DNA of 64,000 nt from JANXUC01 sp964619065 (GTDB lineage Bacteria > Acidobacteriota > Terriglobia > Terriglobales > Acidobacteriaceae): NCBI GenBank assembly GCA_964619065.1, contig CAZUCC010000012.1, forward strand, positions 1 to 64,000. Reading direction: 5' to 3'. Under the pieces are notes generated by a model. It was not told the DNA's origin. It did not search any database and saw only the letters and a list, made by a program, of their open reading frames with translations. This document shows, piece by piece, positions 1-9,201 of this stretch (position 1 is the stretch's first letter; every line of letters starts with the position of its first letter). The position numbers and the translations under genes are program-made.

Positions 1-80
1 TCCTCGCCGATAGACCTGGCTCGGAATGACAAAGCCAGAAGAGTGTATTTACGAAGCTGCACCACGACCCCTCTTCTCCC
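1..80. repeat. right part of a dispersed intergenic repeat, cut by window edge
   Basis: About 70 bases here match 37670-37740 with scattered substitutions. Shared blocks include CTCGCCGAT, TCGGAATGACA, GTGTATTTA and GCACCAC. The copy at 37.6 kb also carries the left half (GTCATTCCGAAGCG), so this looks like the right half of the same element truncated by the window start. No coding signal is seen in 1-198. Confidence 0.6.
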
Positions 81-198
81 CCGAGGTTTCTACACTGGCC
101 ACCCGCCGGCAGTGGTAACTTCCGTCTTCCTTCGAGTATTACTTACTTGCCGTTCTCAAGAGACACGATCGAATGTACGATCTTACTAACAACGTACG

Positions 199-792
199 AT
201 GTTACTAACTAAGATGGGTGAACTTACCACAAGGAACGAAGACCGCCGCCGGAACCCTCGCTTTCATTGCGGTGGCGAGGCGAAGATTGTTCTTCTTCCG
301 TCGGACGGAATCTTATTCCCGGGCAGGGTGCTCGACCTGAGCCTGGGTGGATGCTGCATCGAAACCGTGCCGCCATTCCCCTGCGGGGGCAAGGCCGAGG
401 TTTTGTTGCACGTGAATACATCCTCATTCCGGGCCGTGGGCGAAGTGCGGGGAATGCGGGACGGGATGAAAATTTGTATGGAGTTCCTTCGTCTGAGCGC
501 CAGAGGCCGGGACCTGCTCGCCGAACTCATCGCGCAATTAGCGAGAGTACGCGCCACCATGAACGCGCTGAAGCGCGCTGGCTTGAACAACAATCAAGGC
601 GAGACGGATCCCGAACTCGTCCGCCGGTACCTGCGGCACAGTCTGCGGGAAGTCCTGTTGAGCGAACATCTTTTGGTTCCAGCGGCCGGGATCGTCGCGG
701 CTGCGCCCGTAGAGTCTGCCGTGGCGCTGACCCGCCCGGCATCGATCGTGAATGGTCGCCAAGAGCCCCGTCCAGTGGATCTGTACATCTAG
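199..792 (+). CDS. PilZ-domain protein
   Basis: A 197-aa protein with a PilZ-like N-terminal domain. An RRRNPR basic motif near residue 17 is followed by a D-L-S-L-G-G motif near residue 49. Together these are the RxxxR and D/NxSxxG signature that binds c-di-GMP in the family. A helical C-terminal half of about 90 residues has no recognised domain. The role is probably c-di-GMP sensing in motility, adhesion or exopolysaccharide control; no partner is encoded next to it. The start is uncertain: ATG at 199 and ATG at 214 are both possible and neither has a clear Shine-Dalgarno. The EAL-HDOD gene at the far end of the window is another c-di-GMP-linked gene but is not adjacent. Confidence 0.75.
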   Translation: MLLTKMGELTTRNEDRRRNPRFHCGGEAKIVLLPSDGILFPGRVLDLSLGGCCIETVPPFPCGGKAEVLLHVNTSSFRAVGEVRGMRDGMKICMEFLRLSARGRDLLAELIAQLARVRATMNALKRAGLNNNQGETDPELVRRYLRHSLREVLLSEHLLVPAAGIVAAAPVESAVALTRPASIVNGRQEPRPVDLYI

Positions 793-857
793 AGCCTCAA
801 TTTCCGAAGCCGCCAAGCCGATGCCGGCATCCCTGAGGCACCTGCTAAACTCCTCCC

Positions 858-1481
858 ATGTCCCAAGCTCGCGCCAAGAAAATCAAGCTCTTCCTCTTCG
901 ACGTTGACGGGGTTATGACCGATGGCAAAATCTGGATTTTTCCAGCGCCCGCCGGTGTCCCCCAAAGCACGCTGGAAAAGGCTGCCGCGCATGGCGGCCA
1001 GGGAGGTTTTGGCTTGGTCAGCCAGAGCCTTATCGAAGCGAAAGGCTTCAATGCGCACGATGGCACCGGAATTTCGCTGCTCAAGCTTGCCGGCATCAAA
1101 ACCGGAGTCATCACCAAGCGCATGTCGGAGACGGTCGCTTTGCGCGCGCGCGATCTTCGCATCGACCACGTCTATCAGGGCATTCAGGATAAACGCAGCG
1201 CTTTCGAAGAGATATTGCGCAAAGAGAGCATGAAGGCCGAACACGCCGCCTTCGTGGGCGACGACGTGATTGATCTTCCTGTGATGCGCCACTGCGGATT
1301 AGCGATTGCGGTGAAGAACGCGCGTCCTGAGGTCAAGCGCGAAGCTCATTACGTCACCCCGCACGGCGGTGGAGACGGGGCTGTGCGCGATGCGGTGGAA
1401 TTCGTGCTCAAAGCACAAGGCCGCTGGAAGTCGGTGTTTGAAAGCTACATTGCAGAACGCAGCCCCGCTTCCGGACAATAG
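858..1481 (+). CDS. kdsC: 3-deoxy-D-manno-octulosonate 8-phosphate phosphatase (KdsC-type HAD)
   Basis: A 207-aa HAD-superfamily phosphatase, expected to remove phosphate from Kdo-8-phosphate in lipopolysaccharide core synthesis. Motif I is D-V-D-G-V-M-T-D-G with nucleophile Asp15 and acid Asp17. The late acidic motif is G-D-D-V-I-D-L-P near residue 137. There is no cap domain between motifs, which fits the tetrameric C0 KdsC class. The length is somewhat above the usual 170-190 aa because of a loop near residues 30-50. The probable partner kdsD lies at 9462-10448, so two steps of one pathway sit within 10 kb but not in one operon. A strong hairpin follows at 1576-1622. Confidence 0.88.
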   Translation: MSQARAKKIKLFLFDVDGVMTDGKIWIFPAPAGVPQSTLEKAAAHGGQGGFGLVSQSLIEAKGFNAHDGTGISLLKLAGIKTGVITKRMSETVALRARDLRIDHVYQGIQDKRSAFEEILRKESMKAEHAAFVGDDVIDLPVMRHCGLAIAVKNARPEVKREAHYVTPHGGGDGAVRDAVEFVLKAQGRWKSVFESYIAERSPASGQ

Positions 1482-1575
1482 GCGGCAAATCCTCCTCGTT
1501 CGAAAAATCCCTCGTATGCCGATGTGATTTCTTCCAACCGGCAGGCGGCTTCCAGATAAGGCCCAGAAACAAAAA

Positions 1576-1622
1576 CCCACCGGTTGCCTGCTTGGGGCGT
1601 GCTCGGGTCGGCAACCGGTGGG
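1576..1622. terminator. hairpin terminator between kdsC and TPR gene
   Basis: A perfect 13-bp inverted repeat (CCCACCGGTTGCC at 1576-1588 and its complement at 1610-1622) with a 21-base loop. An A-rich run lies on the left and a pyrimidine-rich run on the right. It lies between convergent genes, so it may serve both strands. Confidence 0.7.
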
Positions 1623-1751
1623 ACCGTTTCTCCTTACTCACCCTGTTGTTTTCAGGAGTTGCGTTTATTAAATCACAGGTTGCATCCCGGAAGCAGCCCT
1701 TAAGACAAATATTTTACAAAAAAATCTATCGGGACGCGACCTGTTGTCCGG

Positions 1752-2573
1752 TTAGTTGGTGATGGGCACCGGTTTGTTCTTCATCAAGACGGCAAATCCC
1801 GGATCCTTTCTTACCGCGGAAAATTCCTCGTCACGGAATACTTTATTGATGTCCTTGTAGCCTTCCTCCATCGCCCGGCGCAGATAAGTGAGCGATCTCT
1901 CGGTCGCACCGCTCCTGGCGTACATGCGCGCCAAAAGGTAAAAATACGTGGCCCGGTCTTCGGGAGAAGACATCATAGCCGCAACTCCCACGCGAGAACT
2001 GTGCTCGAAAACGTCGGGATCGAGTTCGAGGGCTCGCGCGTACGCGGCCATTGCCTTAACGAAATCCCTTCTCGCGAAGTACGCGGCGCCGAGGTTATTA
2101 TGGAACGAGGCCGAAGTACCGTTTAAATTGATGGCTTTGCGATACTCCCGGATGGCTCGTCCATAGTCCTTGCCCAGGTAATAAACTACGCCCAGGTTAT
2201 TGCGGGCATCGGCATAACCGTGGTTGAGCCGGAGGGCTGTTTCGAAACTCCTCCTCGCATCGGGGTAACGGTTGAGTTGTAACTGCACGATCCCGGTCTT
2301 ATTCATCAAAAGCGCATCGTGGGGGTTCTTGACGATCGCCGCGCGAAAGTAATCGAGGGCATCCAGCAGAGCTTTGTCTGCCCGGAGGAGATCGCCCTTG
2401 CGTTCCAGCTCTTCCGCCGAGGCTGTCGCTGAGGGTACGTCGGCGTGCCGGAAGGGGGGTGGAGCAACCTGGACTTGGCTGGAAAGACTCGTTTGCGGGG
2501 GGGCCGAGGTTGCGAAACCGGCCGAACTGCCGAGGACCACGAGAAGAGCCGAACTACAGAAGCGTAGCTTCAT
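1752..2573 (-). CDS. exported tetratricopeptide-repeat protein
   Basis: A 273-aa protein with an N-terminal signal peptide (MKLRFCSSALLVVLGSSAG) and at least four TPR units between about residues 55 and 200, visible as repeated A...G...L...Y.A...AL. The ATG at 2573 is chosen because it has a GGGAAGG Shine-Dalgarno about 8 bases upstream; the longer frame starts with a TTG lacking one. It is probably a periplasmic or outer-membrane-associated protein-interaction module. No specific function can be read. It lies downstream of and on the same strand as the penicillin-binding protein, 31 bases from its stop, so co-transcription is plausible. Confidence 0.8.
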   Translation of the reverse strand: MKLRFCSSALLVVLGSSAGFATSAPPQTSLSSQVQVAPPPFRHADVPSATASAEELERKGDLLRADKALLDALDYFRAAIVKNPHDALLMNKTGIVQLQLNRYPDARRSFETALRLNHGYADARNNLGVVYYLGKDYGRAIREYRKAINLNGTSASFHNNLGAAYFARRDFVKAMAAYARALELDPDVFEHSSRVGVAAMMSSPEDRATYFYLLARMYARSGATERSLTYLRRAMEEGYKDINKVFRDEEFSAVRKDPGFAVLMKNKPVPITN

Positions 2574-2604
2574 GGCACACACCTTCCCGGCCAACGAAAG
2601 CTGA

Positions 2605-5175
2605 TTACTGAGGCGGCTGGCCTTCGCCTTTGGGCTTATCGGGAGTTGGAGGTTGCGTCTTGTCTCCCTTGAAAAAGTCCGCTACTTTCCCAAGAAATCC
2701 CTTCTTTTTCTCATCCCCGGGTTTCTCAGGAGCATGTTCTCCCTTTTCCCCACCCGGTGGCAAGACCCCGCCTTCAGTGCTCCCGAAGATCGTTGCCGGA
2801 GCAGGCTGGTCGCACGTATCTTTGGGTTCAGTGCCTTCGATAAACGCGGCAGTGTAAGTTTCCAGGCAGGATGGCGTGGCTACGCGGTTCGTGGCTTTGT
2901 CCAATTGGATGGCCACGACACCCGTCGGCAACCCAAAGTAGTCGGCGTGGGAATATTCCGGAAGGGCGATAGCTCGCTTCATAAACTCGGCCCAAATAGG
3001 GGCTGCTGTTTGGAAGCCGCTCAGGCGAATATCGCTATAGTCGTCGTAGCCTACCCAAACGATGCACAGCAAATTACTCGTGTAGCCCGCGAACCAACCG
3101 TCATGCGAAGTGCCGGTCTTGCCCGCGGCTGGCGCAGTAAACCCCATCCCGCGTACGCCCGCTGCGGTTCCGCTGTTCATCACGCCCTGCATCATGTCCG
3201 TCATGACGGCGGCGACCCGAGGATCCAGAACAGATTTCTTTTCTGGGGTGTAGTTTTCGACGACCTCGCCCTTGGCGTTGCGAACCGAATTGATCAGAAT
3301 CGACGAAATTCTTTGGCCGCCATTGGCGAAGACGGTATATGCCCCTGCCATGTCGAGAGGGGTCGCGTCGTAGGAGCCCAGCGCCATCGCTGGAGTCGGC
3401 CGCACAGAAGAGATTCCCGCGGCTCGCGCCAGGTCGGCAACCTTGTCATAACCCACTTGCTCCGCCAATTTGACCGTGGCGTTGTTGAGCGACATGGCCA
3501 GCGCATACCGCGCTGTCACCGGTCCGTGGTATTCCTCTTTGTAATTGCGGGGTTCGTAGATCTGATCGCCGTAGGCAAAGGTGGTGGCGGAATCATCGAC
3601 CATGGAAACAGGTGTGAAAATGCTGTCGCCGCCGGTCAAAGCAGTGTTGATGGCCGCCGCATACACGAATGGTTTGAAGATCGATCCGGTCGGGCGCTTA
3701 GCGGTCGCGTGATTGAGTTGGCTGATGCCGTAGTTTCGGCCTCCGACGAGCGCAAGAACTTCGCCGGTGTGGGGATCGATGGCTACCAGCGCGACTTGCG
3801 CCGATGGGCCAGGGGTTACCTGGGTCTCCATCTTGCCTTTCGCGCCTTTCACGCGCCGGGTTCGCATCTTGGTGACTTGAGCATCGACCAGCTTCATGCC
3901 CGCATCGACGGCCTGCGCGGCGGCCTTCTGTAAATCGGGATCGACAGTGGTGTAAACCCGGTAAGCCTGTTCGTTAATCTCCCGCTCGTTGAATTTGCTC
4001 ACGAGCGTGTCGCGCACCAGATCCACCAGGTAGGGTGCATCGCTCGCTTCCACGTTGGGTGGTGCGAGCTTCAGCGGTGTTGCTTTCGCTTTCTCGGCTT
4101 CCGCTTTGGTGATGGCATGCGTTTCTACCATGGAATCGAGCACCAGGTTGCGTCTCTCGAGCGCGCGTTCCGGGTGACGGTACGGCGAGAGCATGCTGGG
4201 AGCTTGAATGATGCCGGCCAATAGCGCCGCTTCCGGCAGAGTGATGTCTTTCAGGTCCTTGTTGAAATAGGAGTGCTCCGCCTCGCCCATTCCGCTGATG
4301 GCGAAAGAGCCACGCTGGCCAAGATCCACCCGGTTTGCATAGAATTCGAAAATCTGCTCTTTACTGAATTTCTGTTCCAGCTCCAGAGCGATCATCATCT
4401 CCGTGACCTTACGCTTGAAGGTCTTCTCCGGAGAAAGAAAGAACGCCCGTGAAAGCTGCATGGTTATGGTAGAACCGCCCTGACGGTGTCCCTGATGCGT
4501 AATATCGATCCATGCGGCTTCCAGCAGGCGCATATAGTTCACGCCGCTGTGTTGAAAAAACCGTCGGTCCTCGATGGCCAGCACTGCGTTTACAAGAACC
4601 TTGGGGATGTCTTGATAGGCGACCAGCTGGCGTTTCGTGCGCTGCCCGGACTCCGACAGCGAAGTCACCATGACCGGTTCCAGTTCGTAGGCCGCCAACT
4701 GTCCGTTCGTGCCAGTGATGGAATCCACCGCACCGTCGCGAATGTGGATCGTAGCCGGCTCAGGAGCATGATAAGACTGTGGGCCCGGATTGATCTGAAT
4801 GCCCGCTGGGAGCAATTTGTAAGATCCCATCAGCGCATCGCCTTCGCGTTCCGAGTAACCGGCGCGGCGCAGAAGGGCGGCAACCTCGTGCACGTCGGCA
4901 TGATCCCCGGGACGGACCGTGCGGGCGCGAGCATAAATCCTGGCGGAAGTGGTGAAGACGGGTCCGCGAAACCGCTCCACGATCATGCGGTCGTACTTAA
5001 TGTAGAAAAACGAGAACACCCCGAGAACGACGACTGAGAACAGCGCGAAGGCGGCCAGGGCTAGGCGCATGACCGGGTCCTTGGCAATCCACTTCGAGAA
5101 GCTGCTCTTCCGGTTCCCACCGTTATCGGCGCCGCCCGTGCCATAGCGCTTCGGAATTTTGAGCTTAAAGGCCAC
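2605..5175 (-). CDS. bifunctional class A penicillin-binding protein (PBP1A type)
   Basis: A peptidoglycan polymerase and crosslinker anchored in the inner membrane by a single segment near residue 40 (LALAAFALFSVVVLGVFSFF). The glycosyltransferase domain shows E-D-R-R-F-F near residue 200 with the catalytic Glu, then G-G-S-T-I-T-M-Q. The transpeptidase domain shows S-I-F-K (SxxK, near residue 496), S-L-N (SxN) and K-T-G-T near residue 683. The tail is rich in Pro, Lys and Gly. The start is uncertain. GTG at 5175 gives 856 aa and a KLKIPKRYG cytoplasmic start. The open frame extends to a GTG at 5349 that overlaps the stop of the upstream gene by one base, which would add 58 residues of unusual sequence. 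Confidence 0.93.
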   Translation of the reverse strand: MAFKLKIPKRYGTGGADNGGNRKSSFSKWIAKDPVMRLALAAFALFSVVVLGVFSFFYIKYDRMIVERFRGPVFTTSARIYARARTVRPGDHADVHEVAALLRRAGYSEREGDALMGSYKLLPAGIQINPGPQSYHAPEPATIHIRDGAVDSITGTNGQLAAYELEPVMVTSLSESGQRTKRQLVAYQDIPKVLVNAVLAIEDRRFFQHSGVNYMRLLEAAWIDITHQGHRQGGSTITMQLSRAFFLSPEKTFKRKVTEMMIALELEQKFSKEQIFEFYANRVDLGQRGSFAISGMGEAEHSYFNKDLKDITLPEAALLAGIIQAPSMLSPYRHPERALERRNLVLDSMVETHAITKAEAEKAKATPLKLAPPNVEASDAPYLVDLVRDTLVSKFNEREINEQAYRVYTTVDPDLQKAAAQAVDAGMKLVDAQVTKMRTRRVKGAKGKMETQVTPGPSAQVALVAIDPHTGEVLALVGGRNYGISQLNHATAKRPTGSIFKPFVYAAAINTALTGGDSIFTPVSMVDDSATTFAYGDQIYEPRNYKEEYHGPVTARYALAMSLNNATVKLAEQVGYDKVADLARAAGISSVRPTPAMALGSYDATPLDMAGAYTVFANGGQRISSILINSVRNAKGEVVENYTPEKKSVLDPRVAAVMTDMMQGVMNSGTAAGVRGMGFTAPAAGKTGTSHDGWFAGYTSNLLCIVWVGYDDYSDIRLSGFQTAAPIWAEFMKRAIALPEYSHADYFGLPTGVVAIQLDKATNRVATPSCLETYTAAFIEGTEPKDTCDQPAPATIFGSTEGGVLPPGGEKGEHAPEKPGDEKKKGFLGKVADFFKGDKTQPPTPDKPKGEGQPPQ

Positions 5176-5348
5176 GGTGCCCGGATGAAAACTCTCGCGA
5201 AACAAGGAATCGCGGTACGGAGCTTTGAAAGCGCAACCCCCGGTCAAACCCGACCGTGCTTTCGTGCGCGTAGCGTAACTGTATTGTAACTCAGGAAGGA
5301 AGCGGAATTCCGGGTGCGAAGCGGTCCGTACCGATCTCAACAGCCCCA

Positions 5349-5693
5349 CTACATGGGCTTGTTTTGTGAAGCGACGCTGAAGTGTAGGTCGGTGGCAGTC
5401 ACGAGAAGATCCAGGTGCACGGTGTAATCGACACTGATCGTTACAGCATTAAAGCCGTTCCCGGCTTTTTCAACTTTGATTTGATCCCGAGTGACTGGGA
5501 TGTCCATGTCTTGCGCCTTCTTGAACACTTCGTCCCGAACACCGTCCGCGCTAAGATTCGCCGCATAGCTGGCTCTGCGTGACTCGTCATCAACATAGTC
5601 TTTGAACGTATAGTTCCCGAAATACACCGGAACAAACTTCAGCCCCAGGAAGATCAAAGCAACCATTAGGAATAACGCAAAAAAGATACGCAT
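5349..5693 (-). CDS. small membrane-anchored protein, DUF4845-like
   Basis: A 114-aa protein with one N-terminal membrane segment (FFALFLMVALIFLGLKFV) and a soluble domain on the outer side of the membrane. Its pattern (FKDYVDDESRRA, then D.I.V..D..... and repeated beta strands) resembles DUF4845 proteins; the family call is from memory. It sits immediately upstream of the penicillin-binding protein gene on the same strand and may be translationally coupled to it, which hints at an envelope role. No catalytic residues are seen. Confidence 0.7.
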   Translation of the reverse strand: MRIFFALFLMVALIFLGLKFVPVYFGNYTFKDYVDDESRRASYAANLSADGVRDEVFKKAQDMDIPVTRDQIKVEKAGNGFNAVTISVDYTVHLDLLVTATDLHFSVASQNKPM

Positions 5694-5723
5694 ACGCTTT
5701 TTTACCCGACTGCGCCGGGCGAG

Positions 5724-7502
5724 CTACTGTGCTGGACGCAGCAAATTCTGAAAATGACTGACCGTAGCGCCGATCATAACGTCGACCGACTCCCGAGTCG
5801 AGCGTTGAACGACCTCCACCCTATCTTCGGTAACCTTCTTTCCCACATTGATACGAAAGGGGATACCCACCAAATCGGCATCTTTGAACTTGACTCCAGG
5901 GCGTTCATCCCGGTCATCCAGCAAAACATCGAATCCGGCGGCTTCGAGCTTCTGGGCGAGCTCCACGGCCACCTCCAGCAGCTTGGCGTCGGATACGTTA
6001 GTAGGCGTCACGACAATTTCAAAGGGCGCGATCTGCGGGGGCAGCCAAAAGCCATTATCGTCATTGCTTTGCTCGATCGCCGCCGTGAGGATGCGCTCGA
6101 TTCCGATACCGTAGCAGCCCATAATGAGCATAACTTCCTTACCGTTCTTGTCCAGCACGCGTGCACCCATGGACTCCGAATAGCGGTAGCCCAGCTTGAA
6201 GATGTGTCCAATCTCGACGGCGTGATCGAGGCTGATCGTGCCGTCACCCATCGGACAGGTGTCGCCCGCCTCGACGTTGCGCAGGTCGGCATAGGCCGTC
6301 GGTTCGAAGGTCACGCCCGGCGTGATGTTCTTGACGTGGTAATCCTCTTTGTTCGCGCCGGCGATCAGGTTCTTCCGGCCTTCGAGCGCTTCATCCACGA
6401 GCACAAGGATACCCTCCTCGAACTTGCCATTTACGGAACGGGCAATATTCGTAAGGCCGATGGGACCAAGGTACCCTGCCGGAGAATGGAATACTTGTTC
6501 AATCTCCTCGGCGGTCATGGGACGAACTTCCATCCCACCGATGACTGAAGCAAGCTTGGCCTCATTCATTTGATGGTCGCCGCGCACGAACACCACGACG
6601 GGCCGCAATCGCGCTTTCGCTTCACCTTTATTCTTCTCTTCCGCCATCAGAGCCAAGGTCTTGATCTTGTTCTTCGGCGATACACCGAGAAAGCGCGCGA
6701 CATCCTCGATCGTCTTCTGACCTGGCGTGTGCACCTCCAGCGGCTTGCCGTCACCCTCGGGCGCAAGGTCGGCGACGGGATCGAGTTTGGAAACGGCCTT
6801 CTCCAAATTGGCTGCATAGTCACACTTGTTGCAGGTCGCTATCACGTCTTCGCCCGCATGCGTTTTGACCATGAACTCGTGCGACCGCGACCCGCCCATG
6901 GCTCCCGAATGCGCCTCAGCGACCAGATACTTCAGTCCGCAACGGTCAAAAATCTTGCGATACGTAGCGTAATGCTTCTGATAGGAAACATCGAGCCCAG
7001 CAGGATCGATGTCGAACGAGTACGCGTCCTTCATGGTGAATTGGCGCACCCGCAGCAGACCCGCCTTGGGCCGCGCTTCATCGCGAAACTTTGTCTGAAT
7101 CTGATACCAAATCTGCGGCAACTGTTTGTAGCTGCGCAGTTCCTTGCGGGCGATTTCAGTCATGACTTCTTCGTGGGTCATGCCTAGGCACAGGTCAGCG
7201 CCCTTGCGGTCCTTCAGGCGGAACATATTGTCGCCCATCACGGACCAGCGCCCGCTCGCCTCCCAAACCTCGCGCGGATTCAGCGCGGGAAGAAAAAACT
7301 CTTGCCCAATCTTGTCCATCTCCTCGCGGACAATGCCCATCACTTTGTTGAGCGAGCGCTGCCCAAAAAAGAGATACGAGTAAATCCCAGCCGCTAACTG
7401 CCGGATATAGCCTGCGCGGATCAGAAACTTGTGGCTGGCGACCTCGGCGTCTGCCGGAGCCTCGCGCAGAGTAGGAATAAAGAGTTCAGACCAACGATGC
7501 AT
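5724..7502 (-). CDS. proS: prolyl-tRNA synthetase
   Basis: A 592-aa class II aminoacyl-tRNA synthetase of the bacterial type, charging tRNA-Pro. Class II motifs are visible: T-L-R-E-A-P early in the protein, F-R-D-E-A-R-P (motif 2) near residue 140 and G-I-G-I-E-R (motif 3) near residue 462. An inserted YbaK-like editing domain lies between motifs 2 and 3 (about residues 230-400), and the C-terminal part is an anticodon-binding domain. ATG at 7502 has a GGTGA element upstream and is preferred over a TTG five codons earlier. A tRNA-Pro(UGG) gene lies elsewhere in this window (37430-37506). Confidence 0.95.
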   Translation of the reverse strand: MHRWSELFIPTLREAPADAEVASHKFLIRAGYIRQLAAGIYSYLFFGQRSLNKVMGIVREEMDKIGQEFFLPALNPREVWEASGRWSVMGDNMFRLKDRKGADLCLGMTHEEVMTEIARKELRSYKQLPQIWYQIQTKFRDEARPKAGLLRVRQFTMKDAYSFDIDPAGLDVSYQKHYATYRKIFDRCGLKYLVAEAHSGAMGGSRSHEFMVKTHAGEDVIATCNKCDYAANLEKAVSKLDPVADLAPEGDGKPLEVHTPGQKTIEDVARFLGVSPKNKIKTLALMAEEKNKGEAKARLRPVVVFVRGDHQMNEAKLASVIGGMEVRPMTAEEIEQVFHSPAGYLGPIGLTNIARSVNGKFEEGILVLVDEALEGRKNLIAGANKEDYHVKNITPGVTFEPTAYADLRNVEAGDTCPMGDGTISLDHAVEIGHIFKLGYRYSESMGARVLDKNGKEVMLIMGCYGIGIERILTAAIEQSNDDNGFWLPPQIAPFEIVVTPTNVSDAKLLEVAVELAQKLEAAGFDVLLDDRDERPGVKFKDADLVGIPFRINVGKKVTEDRVEVVQRSTRESVDVMIGATVSHFQNLLRPAQ

Positions 7503-7588
7503 AGTTGAGTTCACCAAGGAGGAATGGAATTCTTTATTGTAAAGGAGGAAGCCCGATCCAGACTTCTGAGCCGCGTTTCCCGAAAAAA

Positions 7589-7604
7589 TGTTCCCCGTGG
7601 AACA
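7589..7604. promoter_or_regulatory. parS-like imperfect palindrome
   Basis: TGTTCCCCGTGGAACA consists of perfect TGTTCC/GGAACA half-sites around a centre that is CCGT instead of the ACGT or CACGTG core of canonical parS. It lies in non-coding sequence between proS and the next gene. ParB binding is inferred only from this similarity. Confidence 0.35.
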
Positions 7605-7862
7605 TTTTCTGAGAACCTGCTGCGGATCAATTACTTACGTAAAGAAGTCCGATTTTTCGTGCTATTCCGGGGGTGCTTCCGGCAACTTCGGCAACTTTAT
7701 TTTCGGGGAGATTCCCATTTGGAAACAGGGTTTTGTGCCGGTATTTGGGCAGGGGGGCGGGTGTCGAGGTGTCGGCCCAGCATAGATTTCCATATTCGAC
7801 TCGCGTACCATAGCGCGATTCCGGCGCAGCCAGCTTTGGTCGCAGTCGGGCAAGGGGACGAC

Positions 7863-8168
7863 ATGTCAAAAAAAGAGATAGTGCAACTTGCAAGCCGCGC
7901 ATTCGCGCTGCTTTTGATCACTTGGCTATTGCTGGATGCCACCTACATGCCCGAGAAATTGTTTGCACTGATCCATTACCTGAAACAGCGCAGCGTCTTG
8001 GCGACCCAGGACTATTTGAGTAGCCTCTACTTGATCGAGACGATCCTCTTAGCGGTACGCTTACTCGCTTTGTTCCTTGCCGCAGTGTGGTTTTGGGAGT
8101 GTGGGCCACGGGTAGAAGCACTCTTCTCGCCTCAGCCGAGCGAGCCGTCGTCGGAGAAATACCCTTGA
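7863..8168 (+). CDS. small two-helix membrane protein, unknown function
   Basis: A 101-aa protein with two hydrophobic segments (about residues 13-30 and 59-80), a short loop between them and a hydrophilic Pro/Ser-rich tail. The start MSKKEIVQLA at 7863 has an AAGGGGA Shine-Dalgarno 5-10 bases upstream. The longer frame running back to 7524 has no coding look and crosses the parS-like site. I do not recognise a family with certainty. It is transcribed away from proS. Confidence 0.65.
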   Translation: MSKKEIVQLASRAFALLLITWLLLDATYMPEKLFALIHYLKQRSVLATQDYLSSLYLIETILLAVRLLALFLAAVWFWECGPRVEALFSPQPSEPSSEKYP

Positions 8169-8255
8169 ATACTGGATGCTTGGGCAACAACGCGACGGGA
8201 CGTTCTTTCTCCAGAAGTCCGGGTTCTATCGGCCGAGACCGGTTCCGGAACGAAT

Positions 8256-8288
8256 CACGCCCACAATGGATACCTCACTGTGGGCGTG
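8256..8288. terminator. hairpin between convergent genes
   Basis: A perfect 10-bp stem, CACGCCCACA at 8256-8265 and its complement at 8279-8288, with a 13-base loop. There is no clear T tract. It lies between the convergent genes ending at 8168 and 8320. Confidence 0.5.
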
Positions 8289-8319
8289 TGTGCATTCGAC
8301 GTCGAGCCTAATAGTGGGG

Positions 8320-8892
8320 CTAAGCAGCCGTTCTGTGCCTCGGAAGCGGAACATGCGGCTTGACTGGGGTTCCGCAGTATTCATCAAAGAGTTTGCTGCT
8401 GGCGCCTTTAACGATGGTTTCCCCCACTTGCTTCAACGCGGCGCTGGCTTTTTCACTGGTGGTGAGCGAAGCCAGTTGCCGGATGGCGATAGCTAGGGCG
8501 ACGTCATTCAGGGCTGGTGTGGCGTGATCCAGGAGCGGATCCGGGTGAGCCGTTAGATTGAAAAGCTGCCGCCACGGATCAGGCTGCGGACCAGGTTTCG
8601 GGATGGGGAAATGGTGGAAATAAGGCGGACAAATGTCGTCGCCGTCCTCCCATGCTGAGAGCAGACCCTTGGAAGACTCTGCTGCCAACTCCTTTCCAAT
8701 GCCATGAATTTGCGCTGTTAACGTCTTGTCTTTCAGGTTTTCGCCAATGTCGCGCAAAATCTCAGCTACGACGTAGTTGGCGATGGCAGTGCGAAAAATC
8801 GGCCCCGGCTGCCCGGGATTGCCGTCGACCGTGTCGGGATCTATTACCCCTCGCAAGAAGTGAATCTTTTGCAAAATCAGAGAAGTTCCCAT
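8320..8892 (-). CDS. hypothetical protein
   Basis: A 190-aa protein with no signal peptide or membrane segment. The sequence is mixed alpha in character with a Pro-rich middle (HHFPIPKPGPQPDPW). The ATG has a strong AGGAG Shine-Dalgarno 7 bases upstream, which supports real expression. No catalytic motif is recognised. It stands alone between a convergent small gene and a weakly supported ORF transcribed away from it. Confidence 0.6.
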   Translation of the reverse strand: MGTSLILQKIHFLRGVIDPDTVDGNPGQPGPIFRTAIANYVVAEILRDIGENLKDKTLTAQIHGIGKELAAESSKGLLSAWEDGDDICPPYFHHFPIPKPGPQPDPWRQLFNLTAHPDPLLDHATPALNDVALAIAIRQLASLTTSEKASAALKQVGETIVKGASSKLFDEYCGTPVKPHVPLPRHRTAA

Positions 8893-8970
8893 GTGTGTTT
8901 CTCCTTTCTATTTACAGCCAAAGTTGGTTGCTGGTTTCCGTACAAAGTCCCCATACAGAAGCGGCGAATC

Positions 8971-9195
8971 GTGAACGATCCGGCGCCCCGCATGTTGGGG
9001 CCGCGTTTTTCTTCAACTGTGGTGTATCCCCAGGGAAACTACGTGTTTATCAGAATGCCTCAGGGGGTGATGCGGATCCGAGTGGGAAAGGCTCCTCAGA
9101 GAGGCAAGAAGAATTGTTCTCCTGTGAGGATGGGAAGTCAAGACCTCAGTGATGGACGGCAGACGTACTTTCCCGTGCCGAATAACTGGCAGTAG
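8971..9195 (+). CDS. possible small ORF
   Basis: The 309-base stretch 8893-9201 between two better-supported genes holds one open frame of about 75 codons, starting GTG at 8971 or ATG at 8992. It is basic and ends in NNWQ. No Shine-Dalgarno or family is recognised and it may be non-coding. Nothing else is seen in the stretch. Confidence 0.25.
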   Translation: MNDPAPRMLGPRFSSTVVYPQGNYVFIRMPQGVMRIRVGKAPQRGKKNCSPVRMGSQDLSDGRQTYFPVPNNWQ

Positions 9196-9201
9196 GCGAT
9201 G

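Noticed and set aside
2653..3933. Antisense open frame of about 426 codons opposite the penicillin-binding protein
   Set aside because: All catalytic motifs of the penicillin-binding protein lie on the minus strand here. The antisense reading is Arg/Gly-rich without domain patterns.
7524..7862. N-terminal extension of the small membrane protein
   Set aside because: It crosses the parS-like palindrome and has no coding character. The internal ATG 7863 has a good Shine-Dalgarno.
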